A DNA stretch of 64,000 nucleotides from Thalassospira australica (GCF_000763295.1 NZ_JRJE01000031.1:434001-498000); one strand, 5' to 3'. Positions 21,175-33,038 are shown, numbered from the stretch's first letter. Program-made: numbers and translations. Notes: a model not told the origin generated them from the letters alone.

Positions 21175-21782
21175 CAGATCCCCCTTCCGACCGGAACTTT
21201 TTTGACTTCAAGCGTATCAGAGCGCGTGCGCTTGACCTGCTCGGAGATTTTTTGACGGCGAACACCTTCACGGTGACGCAGTGTCAGGACAATTGCCCCG
21301 ATCATCGCAACAAGCAGAACCAGACCAGCTGCCTGGAAGATGTATACGTAATCGGTGTAAATCAGTTGACCGAGTGCCTCGACGTTGGTCAGCCCCGCCG
21401 GTGTCGGCTGCGCGAGAACCGCGACCGCCTCGTCGGTAAGGGTCCAACCTGCGCCAACCAGTGCCAGTTCAACAAACAGAACAACCGCGATCAAAACCCC
21501 GATCGGCAGGTAGTTCAAGAAGCCCTGACGCATCTCGACAAAGTTAATGTCGAGCATCATGACAACGAACAGGAACAGGACTGCAACCGCGCCGACATAA
21601 ACGACGACAAGCAGCATGGCGAGAAACTCGGCACCCAGCAGGACGAAAAGTCCCGCTGCGTTAAAGAATGTCAAGATCAGCAACAGTACCGAATGCACCG
21701 GGTTGCGAACGGTCACAACCGCAGTCGCGGACAAAACCGCGACGGTAGCAAACAGGTAAAAAGCCAAAGCCTGTACGACCAT
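21174..21782 (-). CDS. nuoJ: NADH-quinone oxidoreductase subunit J
   Basis: A 202-residue membrane subunit with five predicted helices. The [19 protein letters not shown] segment is the conserved third helix, which contains the pi-bulge in solved structures. The polar tail ([31 protein letters not shown]) is cytoplasmic. An 83-nt gap separates it from nuoI, the second-largest gap within the operon. Confidence 0.95.
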   Translation of the reverse strand: MVVQALAFYLFATVAVLSATAVVTVRNPVHSVLLLILTFFNAAGLFVLLGAEFLAMLLVVVYVGAVAVLFLFVVMMLDINFVEMRQGFLNYLPIGVLIAVVLFVELALVGAGWTLTDEAVAVLAQPTPAGLTNVEALGQLIYTDYVYIFQAAGLVLLVAMIGAIVLTLRHREGVRRQKISEQVKRTRSDTLEVKKVPVGRGI

Positions 21783-21865
21783 AAGGTACCCCCTTGGCGA
21801 ACCGTTGTTGCCCCAATGGCTGACAACGGTCCATGAACTCTCTTTCTAACGATCAGACGCGACAC

Positions 21866-22354
21866 TTACCGATAAGGTGCGTCTGCCTCCAATCGTGCAG
21901 CAAGCTCGGCTTCCCAACGCTCGCCATTTTCGAGCAGCTTGTCCTTGTCATAGAACAGCTCCTCGCGGTTTTCGGTTGCGAACTCGAAGTTCGGACCTTC
22001 GACGATTGCATCCACCGGGCAGGCTTCTTCGCAGAAACCACAGTAAATGCATTTCGTCATATCAATGTCGTAACGCGTGGTACGACGTGAACCATCATCG
22101 CGCGGCTCTACCTCGATGGTAATGGCCTGCGCCGGGCAGATCGCTTCGCAAAGCTTGCAAGCAATGCAGCGTTCTTCCCCGTTCGGATAGCGGCGCAGCG
22201 CATGTTCACCACGGAAACGCGGGCTCAGCGGGCCTTTTTCGTAGGGATAGTTGATCGTCACCTTGGGCTTGAACATATACTTCAAGGTGAGCGCCATTCC
22301 CGAAACGAGTTCCGCGAGCAGGAAGCTCCGGGCCGTCCGATCTATAAATGACAT
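21866..22354 (-). CDS. nuoI: NADH-quinone oxidoreductase subunit I
   Basis: A 162-residue peripheral subunit carrying two 4Fe-4S clusters (N6a and N6b). Both motifs are complete: [16 protein letters not shown] and [16 protein letters not shown]. An N-terminal amphipathic segment contacts the membrane. Normal length for alphaproteobacteria. Confidence 0.97.
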   Translation of the reverse strand: MSFIDRTARSFLLAELVSGMALTLKYMFKPKVTINYPYEKGPLSPRFRGEHALRRYPNGEERCIACKLCEAICPAQAITIEVEPRDDGSRRTTRYDIDMTKCIYCGFCEEACPVDAIVEGPNFEFATENREELFYDKDKLLENGERWEAELAARLEADAPYR

Positions 22355-22385
22355 CGTTTACCTCTCTCTTTCCGATGCGCGGCGA

Positions 22386-23399
22386 TCAGGCCGGGACCTT
22401 GTCAAAAACAACCAGGAACGTGGCAACCAGCATGACCCATGCAAATGACAGCGGCAGGAAGATTTTCCAGCCCAGACGCATCAGTTGGTCATAGCGGTAA
22501 CGCGGGAATGTTGCACGAACCCAAAGGAAGATGAACAGAACGAAACAGATCTTGACGATGAACCAGATCGCGCCCGGGATGAAGTCAAGGAACGGCAACG
22601 GCGCGCTCCAGCCCCCCAGGAACAGAATGGCGCACAGGCCACTCATCAGGATCATGTTCGCGTATTCACCAAGGAAGAACAGCGCAAAGGTCATTGCCGA
22701 ATAATCGACGTTGTAACCCGAAACCAGTTCTGCTTCCGCTTCGGGAAGGTCAAACGGGGCGCGGTTGGTTTCTGCCAGAATGGATACGATGAAGACGATG
22801 AACATCGGGAAGTGATAAACGAAGTTCCACTCCCAGATACCGCCAATCTGTCCACGGACAATATCGCTAAGATTCAGCGAACCGGTCGTCAGCAGAACCG
22901 AAATGATGATCAGGCCAATCGAAATCTCATACGAAACCATCTGGGCGCCGGAACGTAGCGCACCAAGGAAAGCGTATTTGGAGTTCGACGCCCAACCGGC
23001 CATCACGATGCCGTACACACCCAGCGATGAAATCGCGAAGATATAAAGAATACCAACGTTCAGATCCGCCAAAACCATGCCTTCGTCGAACGGAATAACC
23101 GCCCAGGCAATGATGGCCAGGATGAATGTCAGCATCGGAGCGATAATGAACACGCCCTTGTTCGCACTGCTCGGAATGATTGTTTCTTTCAGAAACAGTT
23201 TCAAACCATCAGCAAGCGGCTGCAAAAGGCCAAACGGCCCCACAACGTTCGGGCCCTTACGGAGCTGGATCGCACCGATAACCTTACGCTCCGCATAGGT
23301 CAGATAGGCGACAGCGCCCAGCAGCGGAAGGACAATCGCCAAAATCTTGGCAACGATCCAGACCAGCGGTTCAATATATCCGTCCCAAAGAAGTTCCAT
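22386..23399 (-). CDS. nuoH: NADH-quinone oxidoreductase subunit H
   Basis: A 337-residue membrane subunit that forms the quinone chamber at the junction with the peripheral arm. It has about eight helices; the [20 protein letters not shown] loop and the [21 protein letters not shown] loop are the characteristic acidic quinone-site segments. Confidence 0.97.
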   Translation of the reverse strand: MELLWDGYIEPLVWIVAKILAIVLPLLGAVAYLTYAERKVIGAIQLRKGPNVVGPFGLLQPLADGLKLFLKETIIPSSANKGVFIIAPMLTFILAIIAWAVIPFDEGMVLADLNVGILYIFAISSLGVYGIVMAGWASNSKYAFLGALRSGAQMVSYEISIGLIIISVLLTTGSLNLSDIVRGQIGGIWEWNFVYHFPMFIVFIVSILAETNRAPFDLPEAEAELVSGYNVDYSAMTFALFFLGEYANMILMSGLCAILFLGGWSAPLPFLDFIPGAIWFIVKICFVLFIFLWVRATFPRYRYDQLMRLGWKIFLPLSFAWVMLVATFLVVFDKVPA

Positions 23400-23425
23400 C
23401 GGTCAAACCGTATCTTTTGCGTTTC

Positions 23426-23479
23426 GTCCCAAAATTGGGACACCCCCTTGCGGGATGAGCGACGATCAGATCGTCGCTC
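23426..23479 (-). other. Two hairpins between nuoG and nuoH
   Basis: The 87-nt gap holds two perfect stems: GTCCCAA/TTGGGAC (23426-23441) and GAGCGACGATC/GATCGTCGCTC (23457-23479). Neither is followed by a T-run. They probably mark an RNA processing site or a stability element inside the operon. Confidence 0.5.
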
Positions 23480-23486
23480 CCCTTAC

Positions 23487-25547
23487 TCAGGCAACCTTCT
23501 CGGCAGCCGCATCCTTGACAAAGGCCTCAGTACATTTGGCCATCGTCACCGATGCACGGCTGATCGGGTCGGTCATATAGAAATTGCGAACCGGCGAAAC
23601 AAAGCCTTCCGGCTTCATGTCACCTGCTTTACCAAAATCGGACCATTCGGCCTTGGTTGGAACATTCAGCGACGTAAAGGTCGGGCTGAGTTCCACCATG
23701 CGGGCGCGAACAGCGTCGATGTTGTTGTATGGCAGGGTCATATCGAGGGCACCGGAAAGTGCACGAACAATCGCCCAATCCTCACGTGCGTCACCAAGCG
23801 GGAAGATCGCCCGCCAGCCCTGCTGTGCACGGCCTTCGGTGTTGACATACGTGCCGTTCTTTTCGGTATAGGCCGCACCTGGCAGGATCACGTCGGCTGC
23901 CTGTGCACCGGCATCCCCCATCGCACCCTGGTAAATGACAAATGCCTTTTCCAGTTTGCTGGTGTCGATTTCGTCAGCCCCAAGCAGATAGACAACCTCG
24001 ACATCGCCTTTGGCAGCACCATCAAGAATGTCGTTGGTCGCCAAACCGCCCTCACCCGGTACAAAGCCAAGATCAAGGCCGCCAACACGTGATGCGGCAG
24101 TATGCAGAACGTTGAAACCGTTCCATTCACCAGCAACCATGCCGTATTTCTCAGCAATGGCGCGGGTCGCTGCCAGAACAGCATCGCCATCTTCGCGGTT
24201 GAGCGCACCCATGCCGACGATGATCATCGGTTTTTCGGCTGCTTCAAGCACCTTGGCGAAGTCGTTCTTGCCTTCAAGAATTTCAGAAAGCGTGTCCGGG
24301 CCGGCACCAAGATAATCGTTCTTGTAGGTCGGGTCCCATTTCTCGCCGATGATGCCAACTTTGAAATCACCAGCGGTCGAACGCCAGCGCTTACGCAGGC
24401 GGGAGTTAATGATCGGCGCTTCGGCACGGACATTGGCACCGACGATCAGGCAGGCATCTGCCTCGTCAATACCGGCAATCGTGCTGTTGAAGATATAGGA
24501 AGCACGCGGCCCGCCAATTTTTGATCCGTCCTGACGGCAATCAAGGTTCGCAGAACCAAGCTTGCCCATCAGATCCTTGAGCGCGGTCATGGATTCACAA
24601 TCGACCGTGTCACCGGCAATGGCGGCAATTTTTTTGCCATCAAGCCCGGCAACCTTTGCCTTGATCGCGGCAAATGCTTCGTCCCAGCTTGCAGGCTGGA
24701 GCTTGCCATTTACGCGAACATACGGACGGTCAAGGCGCTGACGTTTCAGGCCATCGATGGCATAACGGGTTTTATCCGAAATCCATTCTTCATTGATGTC
24801 TTCGTGCGTGCGCGGCAGAACGCGCATGACTTCACCGGTACGGGCATCGATACGAATGTTCGAACCAACCGCATCCATGACATCGACGCTATCGGTTTTC
24901 TTAAGCTCCCACGGACGTGCGGTAAACGCATAGGGCTTCGACGTCAGAGCGCCCACCGGGCACAGGTCAACCAGGTTGCCTGACAGTTCGGAGTTGATCG
25001 ATGCTTCGATATAAGGTCCGACCTCGGTGTCTTCGCCACGGTAAACGGCACCCATGGTGCCGACACCGGCGACTTCTTCGGAGAAGCGAACGCAGCGGGT
25101 GCAGTGGATGCAACGGGTCATGATCGTTTTGACGATCGGGCCCAGTTCCTTGTCCTTCACTGCGCGTTTTTTCTCAGCGTAACGTGATGCATCAAAACCA
25201 TAAGCCATGGCCTGGTCCTGAAGGTCACATTCCCCACCCTGGTCACAAATCGGGCAATCCAGCGGATGGTTAATCAGCAGGAATTCCATCACGCCGTTGC
25301 GTGCTTTTTTGACCAGATCGGAATCGGTTTTGATCACCATTCCATCTGCCGCAGGCATGGCACAGGATGCGACCGGTTTCGGCGCACGTTCCATTTCCAC
25401 CAGACACATACGGCAGTTGCCGGCGATTGACAGGCGTTCGTGATAGCAGAAACGCGGGATTTCCTTGCCAGCCTCTTCACAAGCCTGAAGGACTGTTGCC
25501 CCTGCTTCTACTTCAACTTCAATACCGTCAACTGTTAGTTTCGGCAT
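23487..25547 (-). CDS. nuoG: NADH-quinone oxidoreductase subunit G
   Basis: A 686-residue peripheral-arm subunit. The N-terminus is a 2Fe-2S ferredoxin domain (CRMCLVEMERAPKPVASC region), then HPLDCPICDQGGECDLQDQ, the RCIHCTRCVRF cluster and a molybdopterin-oxidoreductase-like domain that binds no molybdenum. The length fits the short alphaproteobacterial/mitochondrial type rather than the 900-residue enterobacterial one. Confidence 0.97.
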   Translation of the reverse strand: MPKLTVDGIEVEVEAGATVLQACEEAGKEIPRFCYHERLSIAGNCRMCLVEMERAPKPVASCAMPAADGMVIKTDSDLVKKARNGVMEFLLINHPLDCPICDQGGECDLQDQAMAYGFDASRYAEKKRAVKDKELGPIVKTIMTRCIHCTRCVRFSEEVAGVGTMGAVYRGEDTEVGPYIEASINSELSGNLVDLCPVGALTSKPYAFTARPWELKKTDSVDVMDAVGSNIRIDARTGEVMRVLPRTHEDINEEWISDKTRYAIDGLKRQRLDRPYVRVNGKLQPASWDEAFAAIKAKVAGLDGKKIAAIAGDTVDCESMTALKDLMGKLGSANLDCRQDGSKIGGPRASYIFNSTIAGIDEADACLIVGANVRAEAPIINSRLRKRWRSTAGDFKVGIIGEKWDPTYKNDYLGAGPDTLSEILEGKNDFAKVLEAAEKPMIIVGMGALNREDGDAVLAATRAIAEKYGMVAGEWNGFNVLHTAASRVGGLDLGFVPGEGGLATNDILDGAAKGDVEVVYLLGADEIDTSKLEKAFVIYQGAMGDAGAQAADVILPGAAYTEKNGTYVNTEGRAQQGWRAIFPLGDAREDWAIVRALSGALDMTLPYNNIDAVRARMVELSPTFTSLNVPTKAEWSDFGKAGDMKPEGFVSPVRNFYMTDPISRASVTMAKCTEAFVKDAAAEKVA

Positions 25548-25574
25548 GTCTCAATCCCTCTCAACAGGCCTCTC

Positions 25575-26855
25575 TCAGGCCGCGATCCGTGCGCGATATT
25601 CCTTGATCCGACGTTCCATTTCGGGACGGAAGTGACGGATAAGACCCTGAATTGGCCATGCAGCAGCATCGCCAAGCGCACAAATGGTGTGGCCTTCGAC
25701 CTGTTTGGTCACGTCCCACAACAGATCAATTTCATCAAGCGTGGCTTCGCCGCGAACCATGCGCGTCATCATGCGCATCATCCAACCGGTACCTTCACGG
25801 CACGGCGTGCACTGACCACAGCTTTCATGCTTGTAGAATTCCGACAGGCGCGCAATCGCGTAGACAATGTCGGTTGACTTGTCCATGACGATCACAGCCG
25901 CAGTTCCAAGACCCGAGCCCACTTCACGCAGACCATCGAAATCCATCAGCACGTCATCGCAGACGTCTTTTGGCATCAGCGGAACCGAAGACCCGCCCGG
26001 GATAACCGCAAGGAGGTTATCCCAACCGCCACGAACGCCGCCGCAATGCTTTTCGATCAGTTCCTTAAGCGGAATGCTCATGGCTTCTTCAACGGTGCAC
26101 GGCTTTTCAACGTGACCGGAAATGGCAAACAGCTTGGTTCCATGGTTGTTTTCACGGCCAAAGCTTGAGAACCACGAGCCGCCACGACGCAGAATGGTCG
26201 GAACCGCAGCAATTGATTCGACGTTATTCACCGTGGTCGGGCAACCATAAAGGCCTGCATTCGCCGGGAACGGCGGCTTGAGGCGCGGTTGACCTTTTTT
26301 ACCTTCAAGGCTTTCGATCAGTGCGGTTTCTTCGCCGCAGATATAAGCCCCGGCACCAAGGTGCAGGTAAATGTCAAAGTCCCAACCAGACCCGCAGGCA
26401 TTCTTGCCAACCAGACCGGCTTCATATGCCTGATCAATGGCAATCTGCAGGTTGGATGCTTCGTGATAGAACTCGCCACGAATATAGATATAGGCCGCAT
26501 GCGCATTCATGGCGAAACTGGCCAGAAGACACCCTTCAATCAGGGTGTGCGGATCATTGCGCATGATTTCGCGGTCTTTACAGGTGCCCGGTTCGCCCTC
26601 GTCCGCGTTGACGACAAGGTAGCTCGGACGACCATCGGATTCCTTGGGCATGAACGACCATTTAAGGCCCGTCGGGAAACCTGCGCCCCCGCGACCACGC
26701 ATACCGGATGATTTCATCTCATCGATGATCCAGTCACGGCCTTTTTCGATCAATGCCTTGGTACCATCCCAGTTGCCACGGGATTGCGCGCCCTTAAGGC
26801 CGAAATCCTGGAAACCATACAGGTTGGTAAAAATACGATCCTTATCCTGCAGCAT
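25575..26855 (-). CDS. nuoF: NADH-quinone oxidoreductase subunit F
   Basis: A 426-residue subunit that binds NADH, FMN and a 4Fe-4S cluster. The Gly-rich NADH/FMN motif [17 protein letters not shown] is near residue 58, and [16 protein letters not shown] plus a distal Cys ligate cluster N3. The ATG at 26855 lies one base past the nuoE stop with AGGGGA upstream; the longer frame lies inside nuoE. Confidence 0.97.
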   Translation of the reverse strand: MLQDKDRIFTNLYGFQDFGLKGAQSRGNWDGTKALIEKGRDWIIDEMKSSGMRGRGGAGFPTGLKWSFMPKESDGRPSYLVVNADEGEPGTCKDREIMRNDPHTLIEGCLLASFAMNAHAAYIYIRGEFYHEASNLQIAIDQAYEAGLVGKNACGSGWDFDIYLHLGAGAYICGEETALIESLEGKKGQPRLKPPFPANAGLYGCPTTVNNVESIAAVPTILRRGGSWFSSFGRENNHGTKLFAISGHVEKPCTVEEAMSIPLKELIEKHCGGVRGGWDNLLAVIPGGSSVPLMPKDVCDDVLMDFDGLREVGSGLGTAAVIVMDKSTDIVYAIARLSEFYKHESCGQCTPCREGTGWMMRMMTRMVRGEATLDEIDLLWDVTKQVEGHTICALGDAAAWPIQGLIRHFRPEMERRIKEYRARIAA

Positions 26856-26856
26856 A

Positions 26857-27519
26857 TCAGGCGTCCCCTTCGCTTGCATCAGCATCCTGCGGGGCTGCAC
26901 CGCAGCCACAGAAAGCCTTCAGAACCTTCGGACCATCAATCGGTTCGCAGCCTTTGCGGCCGCTTTGCGGACCCGCTTTTGGCTTTTCACCCTTTTTCAG
27001 GGCATCGAGGATGGCCTTGGTCGTGTCTGCCGTCAGGTCTTCGTAATAATCATCGTTGATCTGCATCATCGGTGCGTTAACGCACGCACCAAGGCATTCA
27101 ACTTCGATCATGGTGAATTGACCGTCTTCAGTGGTTTCACCAACGTCAATGCCGAGTTCCTTTTTACAGGTATCGACAACGTCGCCGGACCCACGAAGCC
27201 AGCACGGCGTTGTGGTGCAGACCTGGATGAAGTTCTTACCCACCGGGGCAAGGTTATACATCGTGTAGAAAGTCGCGACCTCATAGACACGAATGGCGGG
27301 CATTTCGAGCATGTCGGCAATGTAATCCATTGCGACAGTCGGAACCCAGTTCCCTTCGGTCTGACGCTGTGCCAGATCAAGCAACGGCATGACTGCGCTT
27401 TGTTGGCGGCCTTCCGGATACTTGGCGATGATCTTGTTTGCTTTCTCCAGATTTTCCGGTGTGAAAGCAAAGCTGGTTGGCTGTAGCTCTTTTGGAGCTG
27501 GTCTTCTTACATGGCTCAT
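26857..27519 (-). CDS. nuoE: NADH-quinone oxidoreductase subunit E
   Basis: A 220-residue thioredoxin-fold subunit with the N1a 2Fe-2S cluster. Ligands are visible in [14 protein letters not shown] and [16 protein letters not shown]. The C-terminal 50 residues (from about [19 protein letters not shown]) are a Pro/Ala/Gly-rich alphaproteobacterial extension with further Cys. Its ATG overlaps the nuoD stop by 4 nt. Confidence 0.96.
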   Translation of the reverse strand: MSHVRRPAPKELQPTSFAFTPENLEKANKIIAKYPEGRQQSAVMPLLDLAQRQTEGNWVPTVAMDYIADMLEMPAIRVYEVATFYTMYNLAPVGKNFIQVCTTTPCWLRGSGDVVDTCKKELGIDVGETTEDGQFTMIEVECLGACVNAPMMQINDDYYEDLTADTTKAILDALKKGEKPKAGPQSGRKGCEPIDGPKVLKAFCGCGAAPQDADASEGDA

Positions 27520-28694
27520 CGGTCAATCTCACCGAACACGATATCTAGCGACCCGATATTGGCAACGACGTCGGCCAACATGTGACCTTTGGACATAAAG
27601 TCGAGGCCTTGAAGGTGCGGGAACCCCGGGGCGCGGATTTTGCAGCGATACGGACGGTTCGAGCCATCCGAAACAAGATACACACCAAACTCGCCCTTCG
27701 GTGCCTCAACCGCGGCGTAGCATTCGCCTGCCGGAACGTGGAAACCTTCGGTAAAGAGTTTGAAGTGGTGAATAAGGGCTTCCATCGAACGCTTCATATC
27801 GGCGCGCGACGGCGGTGCCACTTTGTTGTTTTCAACAATAACAGGACCATCGGGCATATTCTTGATGGCCTGCTTGATGATTTTCAGCGACTGCCACATT
27901 TCTTCAAAGCGGACCAGGAAGCGATCATAGCAATCGCCGTTCTTGCCGACAGGAATGTCGAAGTCGAAATCTTCGTATGAGTCATAAGGCTGCGATTTAC
28001 GCAGATCCCATGCAAAACCCGATGCACGAATGTTCGGTCCGGTGAAGCCCCAGTCAAGGGCCTCTTCCGCCGTCACAGTCCCGATATCAACCGTACGCTG
28101 TTTGAAGATACGGTTGCCGGTCAGAACACGGTCAAAGTCCTTCATGAAGACTTCGTACTGGTCAGCCCAGGCATCAATATCATCAAGAAGACCAGCCGGA
28201 AGATCGGCCGCAACGCCGCCCGGACGGAAATAGTTGGCGTGAAGACGCGCGCCACAGGCACGCTCATAGAATTCCATGAGCTTTTCGCGTTCTTCAAAGC
28301 CCCAAAGAAGCGGGGTCATCGCACCAACGTCCAGTGCGAACGCGGTCAGGTTCAGAATGTGGTTCAAAATACGACCGATTTCCGCATACAGGACGCGGAT
28401 ATACTGCGCACGCTTGGGAACTTCGATCCCCATCAGCTTTTCGATGGCCAGGCAATATGCATGTTCCTGGTTCATCGGTGCGACATAGTCGAGACGGTCG
28501 AAATACGGGGTGGCCTGAATATAGGTCTTATATTCAATCAGCTTTTCCGTACCACGATGCAAAAGACCGATATGCGGGTCAGAACGTTCGACGACTTCGC
28601 CGTCCATTTCCAGAACCAAACGCAGAACACCGTGCGCCGCAGGGTGCTGCGGGCCGAAGTTCATGGTCATGTTTTTGATTTTTTGTTCGGACAT
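27516..28694 (-). CDS. nuoD: NADH-quinone oxidoreductase subunit D
   Basis: A 392-residue 49-kDa-type subunit that with NuoB forms the quinone-binding site. The N-terminal [15 protein letters not shown] motif, carrying the quinone-contacting His, and the [13 protein letters not shown] segment are present. nuoC and nuoD are separate genes, unlike the E. coli fusion. It shares one base with nuoC. Confidence 0.97.
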   Translation of the reverse strand: MSEQKIKNMTMNFGPQHPAAHGVLRLVLEMDGEVVERSDPHIGLLHRGTEKLIEYKTYIQATPYFDRLDYVAPMNQEHAYCLAIEKLMGIEVPKRAQYIRVLYAEIGRILNHILNLTAFALDVGAMTPLLWGFEEREKLMEFYERACGARLHANYFRPGGVAADLPAGLLDDIDAWADQYEVFMKDFDRVLTGNRIFKQRTVDIGTVTAEEALDWGFTGPNIRASGFAWDLRKSQPYDSYEDFDFDIPVGKNGDCYDRFLVRFEEMWQSLKIIKQAIKNMPDGPVIVENNKVAPPSRADMKRSMEALIHHFKLFTEGFHVPAGECYAAVEAPKGEFGVYLVSDGSNRPYRCKIRAPGFPHLQGLDFMSKGHMLADVVANIGSLDIVFGEIDR

Positions 28695-29323
28695 CAGGCG
28701 TTGCCCTCCGCCTTTTCATCACCCGGAAGAACATGCTGGATGCCTTCCCATGGGCTTTCGAAATCGAAATTACGGAAATCCTGAACCAGTTTGACCGGTT
28801 CATAGACAACACGCTTTTGTTCATCGTCGTAGCGCACTTCAACATACCCGGTCAGCGGGAAGTCCTTGCGCAACGGATGACCTTCGAAACCATAATCGGT
28901 CAGAATACGGCGAGGATCGGGATGCCCGGCAAAGAAGATGCCATACATGTCCCACGCTTCGCGCTCGAACCAGTCGGCGGCGCTGAAAAGCGAAACACAG
29001 CTTGGTACCGGAGTTTCTTCGTCGGTTCGGACCTTCACACGAATGCGCAGGTTATGCTTCAGTGACAGCAGGTGGTAGACCACATCGAAACGTTCTGCAC
29101 GTTCCGGATAATCTGCACCACAAACATCGATAAGCTGCTTGAACAAGCAGCCGGTATCATCCCGAAGGAAAGTCAGAACTTTAAGGATATCATCGCGCTT
29201 GGCGACGATGGTCAACTCGCCGTAACGAATCTCGCTTTCGAGAAGTTCGTTGGCAAGCTGGGACGCCACAAGATCTTTAAGATCATTCAATGCGGCGCTG
29301 TTATCGCTGAGCAAGTCGCTCAT
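28694..29323 (-). CDS. nuoC: NADH-quinone oxidoreductase subunit C
   Basis: A 209-residue 30-kDa-type subunit. The signature [32 protein letters not shown] segment and [20 protein letters not shown] are clear. It sits 19 nt downstream of nuoB. Confidence 0.97.
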   Translation of the reverse strand: MSDLLSDNSAALNDLKDLVASQLANELLESEIRYGELTIVAKRDDILKVLTFLRDDTGCLFKQLIDVCGADYPERAERFDVVYHLLSLKHNLRIRVKVRTDEETPVPSCVSLFSAADWFEREAWDMYGIFFAGHPDPRRILTDYGFEGHPLRKDFPLTGYVEVRYDDEQKRVVYEPVKLVQDFRNFDFESPWEGIQHVLPGDEKAEGNA

Positions 29324-29342
29324 GCAAGCCCCCTATTACGGA

Positions 29343-29885
29343 TCAGCGTGTCAGAACACCGGTACGGCGAATTTTCTTTTGCAACTGCATCACGCCGTAA
29401 ATCAGCGCTTCGGCTGTCGGCGGACACCCGGGAACATATACGTCCACAGGAACAACGCGATCACAACCGCGCACCACCGAATAGGAATAGTGATAGTAAC
29501 CGCCGCCATTGGCGCACGACCCCATCGAAATAACCCAGCGCGGCTCTGCCATCTGGTCATAGACCTTACGCAGTGCCGGGGCCATTTTATTGGTCAGCGT
29601 ACCAGCAACGATCATCACGTCTGACTGACGCGGGCTTGGACGGAACACCAGACCATAACGATCAAGGTCATACCGCGACGCAGCAGAATGCATCATCTCA
29701 ACAGCACAGCAGGCCAGGCCGAACGTCATCGGCCACAGGGAACCGGTGCTTGCCCAGCTTGCGAGCTTATCGAGATTGGCAAGGACAAAGCCCTTGTCGT
29801 TCATCTCGTCAAACACGCCCTTGAGCATTGCATCCTGATCCGTACCGGGTGCCAGGGGTGCGCCTGTGTTGGTGCTCACTCCCAT
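29343..29885 (-). CDS. nuoB: NADH-quinone oxidoreductase subunit B
   Basis: A 180-residue subunit holding cluster N2, which passes electrons to quinone. Cys pair in [11 protein letters not shown], then [12 protein letters not shown] and VPGCPP supply the ligands. The start at 29885 (MGVSTNTG) has GGGAG 7 nt upstream and overlaps the nuoA end by 10 nt; the seven-codon longer form lacks such a site. Confidence 0.96.
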   Translation of the reverse strand: MGVSTNTGAPLAPGTDQDAMLKGVFDEMNDKGFVLANLDKLASWASTGSLWPMTFGLACCAVEMMHSAASRYDLDRYGLVFRPSPRQSDVMIVAGTLTNKMAPALRKVYDQMAEPRWVISMGSCANGGGYYHYSYSVVRGCDRVVPVDVYVPGCPPTAEALIYGVMQLQKKIRRTGVLTR

Positions 29886-30241
29886 TCCAAAGCTCCCTTC
29901 TTCCATTCGTAGATAAATCCGACCGTCAGAACAGCCAGGAAGATCACCATCGAGACAAAGCCAAACGTCCCGATATCACCGAGGGTAACAGCCCACGGGA
30001 ACAGGAAGGCGACTTCGAGATCGAAAATAATGAACAAGATTGCGACCAGATAGAACCGGACGTCGAATTTGATACGCGCATCTTCAAACGGCGCAAAGCC
30101 GCACTCGTATGCGGACAGCTTTTCAACATCCGGTGCCTGCTTGGCAAGAACCAGTGACGCGATGATGATTACCGCCGAAAGACCGACGGCGATCCCGATG
30201 AACACCAGGATCGGAAGATATTCCGAAAGAAGCTCTTGCAT
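29876..30241 (-). CDS. nuoA: NADH-quinone oxidoreductase subunit A
   Basis: A 121-residue membrane subunit with three helices. The long first loop carries [39 protein letters not shown], the family hallmark; its Cys is the residue known to report the active/deactive switch in mitochondria. It is the first gene of the 14-gene nuo operon, whose promoter should lie in 30242-30400. Confidence 0.97.
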   Translation of the reverse strand: MQELLSEYLPILVFIGIAVGLSAVIIIASLVLAKQAPDVEKLSAYECGFAPFEDARIKFDVRFYLVAILFIIFDLEVAFLFPWAVTLGDIGTFGFVSMVIFLAVLTVGFIYEWKKGALEWE

Positions 30242-30527
30242 CTCTCTGACCTCTCAAGAACAGGCCTTGTGACCCGACCAGGTCCCCACCTGGTCCATTA
30301 CGGCGCACCATAACGTATGCACCGCACAAGTTCCAGCCCCGAAGCAGGTTTTAACATGCTCTAAGACCGGAAACTTTCTAAACTTTTCTACCGTTTACTA
30401 TCGTCCGATATCGGGCTGGACGTCGAGATGATCAAGACCAAAACGTACGAAGCAGCAAAAGCGACATAAGAAATGGCGATCGCGGAAAAGACAAACCGCC
30501 CAATAAAAGACAACAGATGATGGGTCA

Positions 30528-30604
<77 letters not shown>

Positions 30605-30629
30605 AAAATGACCATCAATCGGCGCGCCT

Positions 30630-30658
30630 TTGTTAGACCACCCCCCAAACCAAGTCAA
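30630..30658 (-). promoter_or_regulatory. Candidate promoter of tRNA-Asp
   Basis: TTGACT (30653-30658) and TAACAA (30630-30635) on the minus strand are separated by 17 bp and lie 26 bp before the tRNA 5' end. The rest of the roughly 310-bp gap up to fliG shows no gene; it must also carry the plus-strand fliG promoter, where only an isolated TTGACA (near 30822) is seen. Confidence 0.5.
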
Positions 30659-30917
30659 GCAGCTAGCAACGTTTTCAACCCATTCGACAATTGCGCCCGC
30701 AAACATCACCCTTGGCATGGCAATTTTGCCCTGAAATTGCATCGCATTAATCAAATCTGTACATTTTGGGTGGTTTATACGTCTGGGGCTTTGCAATGGG
30801 GCGTCGGCTTTTATAGAATTGTTGACAAATACCCCCTATTTTACGGTGCGATAGAGGCAGGTTCGGGGATTCAGGTTCCAACACCGAGCAGAGTCATTAC
30901 GACGGAGAAGACCAGCC

Positions 30918-31937
30918 GTGGGGCGCGTTAAAGAAGAATACAGATCACTGGCCGGACCTGAAAAGGCAGCGATTCTCATGCTTGCTCTTGGGGAAGAGCA
31001 CGCAACCAAGATGTTCAGCATGATGGATGATGAGGAAATCAAAGAGATTTCCCAAACCATGTCGAGCCTTGGCACGATCAACTCCAACATCGTGGAACGC
31101 CTGTTTGTCGAGTTTGCCGATCAGCTTTCCTCGACAGGTTCGCTTGTGGGGTCGTTTGACACCACCGAACGCCTGCTGTCGAAGGTTCTGTCCGAAGACC
31201 GTGTTAACGGCATCATGGAAGAGATCCGCGGCCCGGCAGGCCGCACCATGTGGGACAAGCTCAACAACGTGAACGAAGCGGTTCTGGCCAACTACTTGAA
31301 GAACGAATACCCGCAAACCGTTGGTGTTGTGCTTTCAAAGCTCAAACCCGGGCATTCTGCGTCTGTTCTGTCGCTTTTGCCGGAAAACTTCTCGATGGAA
31401 GTCATCATGCGTATGCTGCGCATGGAAGCGGTACAAAAAGAAGTTCTCGATAACATTGAAAAAACACTCCGCACCGAGTTCATGTCCAACCTTGCGCGCG
31501 GATCGCGCGGCGACAACCACGAACTTATGGCGGATATCTTCAACAGCCTGGATCGACAAAGTCAGGATCGTTTCCTTACTGCGCTTGAAGAACGCAACCG
31601 TGATTCGGCCGAGAAGATCAAGGCGCTTATGTTCACCTTCGAAGATCTGGCCCGCCTCGACAACAACGGTGTTCAGACGCTTCTGCGTCAGGTCGAGAAA
31701 GACAAGCTTGCACTGGCACTGAAAGGTTCAACCGATCAGATGCGCGACCTGTTCTTCAAGAACATGTCCGAACGTGCCGGCAAGATGATGAAGGAAGACA
31801 TGGATGCACTGGGTCCTGTGCGCCTGTCGGATGTGGAAGAATCACAGATGATGATCGTGCAGCTGGCCAAGGAATTGGCCGCTCAGGGCCAGATCGTTAT
31901 CACAGAGGGTGGCGGCGAAGACGAGATGGTCTATTAG
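30918..31937 (+). CDS. fliG: Flagellar motor switch protein FliG
   Basis: The 339-residue rotor protein that couples the stator to the C-ring. The N-terminal domain ([21 protein letters not shown]), the middle EHPQ-like region ([21 protein letters not shown]) and the C-terminal charged domain ([32 protein letters not shown]), which faces the stator, are all complete. Start is GTG 30918 with GGAGAAG upstream. No other flagellar gene is in the window, so it is a lone fliG placed between tRNA genes, followed by its own terminator. Confidence 0.94.
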   Translation: MGRVKEEYRSLAGPEKAAILMLALGEEHATKMFSMMDDEEIKEISQTMSSLGTINSNIVERLFVEFADQLSSTGSLVGSFDTTERLLSKVLSEDRVNGIMEEIRGPAGRTMWDKLNNVNEAVLANYLKNEYPQTVGVVLSKLKPGHSASVLSLLPENFSMEVIMRMLRMEAVQKEVLDNIEKTLRTEFMSNLARGSRGDNHELMADIFNSLDRQSQDRFLTALEERNRDSAEKIKALMFTFEDLARLDNNGVQTLLRQVEKDKLALALKGSTDQMRDLFFKNMSERAGKMMKEDMDALGPVRLSDVEESQMMIVQLAKELAAQGQIVITEGGGEDEMVY

Positions 31938-31968
31938 GCTGCAAACCTCAGGGCATATTATACACACC

Positions 31969-31995
31969 AAAGGGACAGCATCTTGCTGTCCCTTT
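31969..31995 (+). terminator. Terminator after fliG
   Basis: A 12-bp perfect stem (31969-31980 with 31984-31995) closing a 3-nt loop; A-rich and T-rich flanks make it usable from both the fliG side and the converging lipoprotein gene. Confidence 0.8.
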
Positions 31996-32026
31996 TATCG
32001 TTCCAAGCAGCAAGCCTTACCCTGCC

Positions 32027-32716
32027 CTACCCCAGGATCACATTGGGCACTGGGTCTGTGATCGACTTGATTTCCCAGCGCAGACGGTTTTGGCCGCTAA
32101 TTTCGCGAAATTCTGCAGCGTTATGGCTGCGCACGCCGGCTGTTGTGCGGACTTCGATATTGCCCGTCATCTGGTAGCCCAAAGCCGTCAGACGGTCCTG
32201 ATACTGGTCCGGCACAAAACCGCCCCGGATCTCAACGATGTTTCGGTCCTTATGAAAGAACATTTCCAATATGCGCGACTGGCGACGGACAAAGACAAAG
32301 CTTTTCTCACGCATGATGTTACCGCGTTTTTCATAGACAAGATTAAAAACACCACGCCCGGCATAGGTGAGCTGACGCACCGACGAATCGCGTTTGAGAT
32401 CAGCCAGAACCTTTTCGACTCTTTCTTGCTCCTCCTCGGGGCCAACACTGTTGTCTAAAAGCCCCTGAGTAAGGTTCGGCTGCACCAATAATCCGCGATA
32501 GCTCAGTCGATAGTCGCCGTTTCGTTCCATCGACAAATCAATCGTGAAGGCTTCTGGCAGATAACAGCTTGCAAGCAGCATCGGCAAAACCAGAACAACC
32601 AGACAATGTCGTCCCCATCGCACGGACCGCTGCCCAGCCGACAAAGCTATGCAATAGATTGCGCTCCATACTATACTTGATGGATCTGATAACAGCCTGG
32701 CCGGATGAGTTTTCAT
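32027..32716 (-). CDS. Predicted lipoprotein, unknown function
   Basis: No family recognised. A hydrophobic segment ends in a lipobox (LVLPMLLASC), so the mature protein should be lipid-anchored and periplasmic. The mature part (about 175 residues) starts YLPEAFTIDLSMERNGDYRLSY and is rich in beta-strand-like alternation, with a predicted helix in EEEQERVEKVLADLKRD. From the ATG at 32716 the signal would have an unusually long n-region (about 33 residues). A GTG at 32623 would give MRWGRHCLVVLVLPMLLASC, an ideal lipoprotein signal, and may be the true start (198 residues). Confidence 0.7.
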   Translation of the reverse strand: MKTHPARLLSDPSSIVWSAIYCIALSAGQRSVRWGRHCLVVLVLPMLLASCYLPEAFTIDLSMERNGDYRLSYRGLLVQPNLTQGLLDNSVGPEEEQERVEKVLADLKRDSSVRQLTYAGRGVFNLVYEKRGNIMREKSFVFVRRQSRILEMFFHKDRNIVEIRGGFVPDQYQDRLTALGYQMTGNIEVRTTAGVRSHNAAEFREISGQNRLRWEIKSITDPVPNVILG

Positions 32717-33038
32717 CGTTAGGGTTCCGATTCTTATGAGGATGGCATCAACAGTGCCTGCCTGCTTAACAAGCGTCAACTTTTACAGGCTGTTATCCCA
32801 CGCAACCCGCGCCGCAACAGAACCGGAAAATGCACGCCCCAAGCATGACGCTCATCAGAAGCCATTTTCTGCCCGCCAGGGTGTCTTTGCCCGCGCACGC
32901 AGCATTTTGCCATAAAGCGCGCCAAGGCGCTTATAGCTTTGCATAGCGCGGCCCGTTGCTGTTCATTCACAGGGGACATCCCGCAACGCAGCGCGCTTGT
33001 CATGATCAACAATTGGCAAGGAAAATTCAGGCAAAGAA
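32717..33038. other. Intergenic, no gene seen
   Basis: A 78-codon frame on the minus strand here (32776-33012) has no Shine-Dalgarno and a composition unlike its neighbours. I see nothing else beyond the upstream region of the lipoprotein gene. Confidence 0.5.

Noticed and set aside
32776-33012. 78-codon minus-strand frame upstream of the lipoprotein gene
   Set aside because: No Shine-Dalgarno, odd composition (many Arg/Cys) and no resemblance to a known family.
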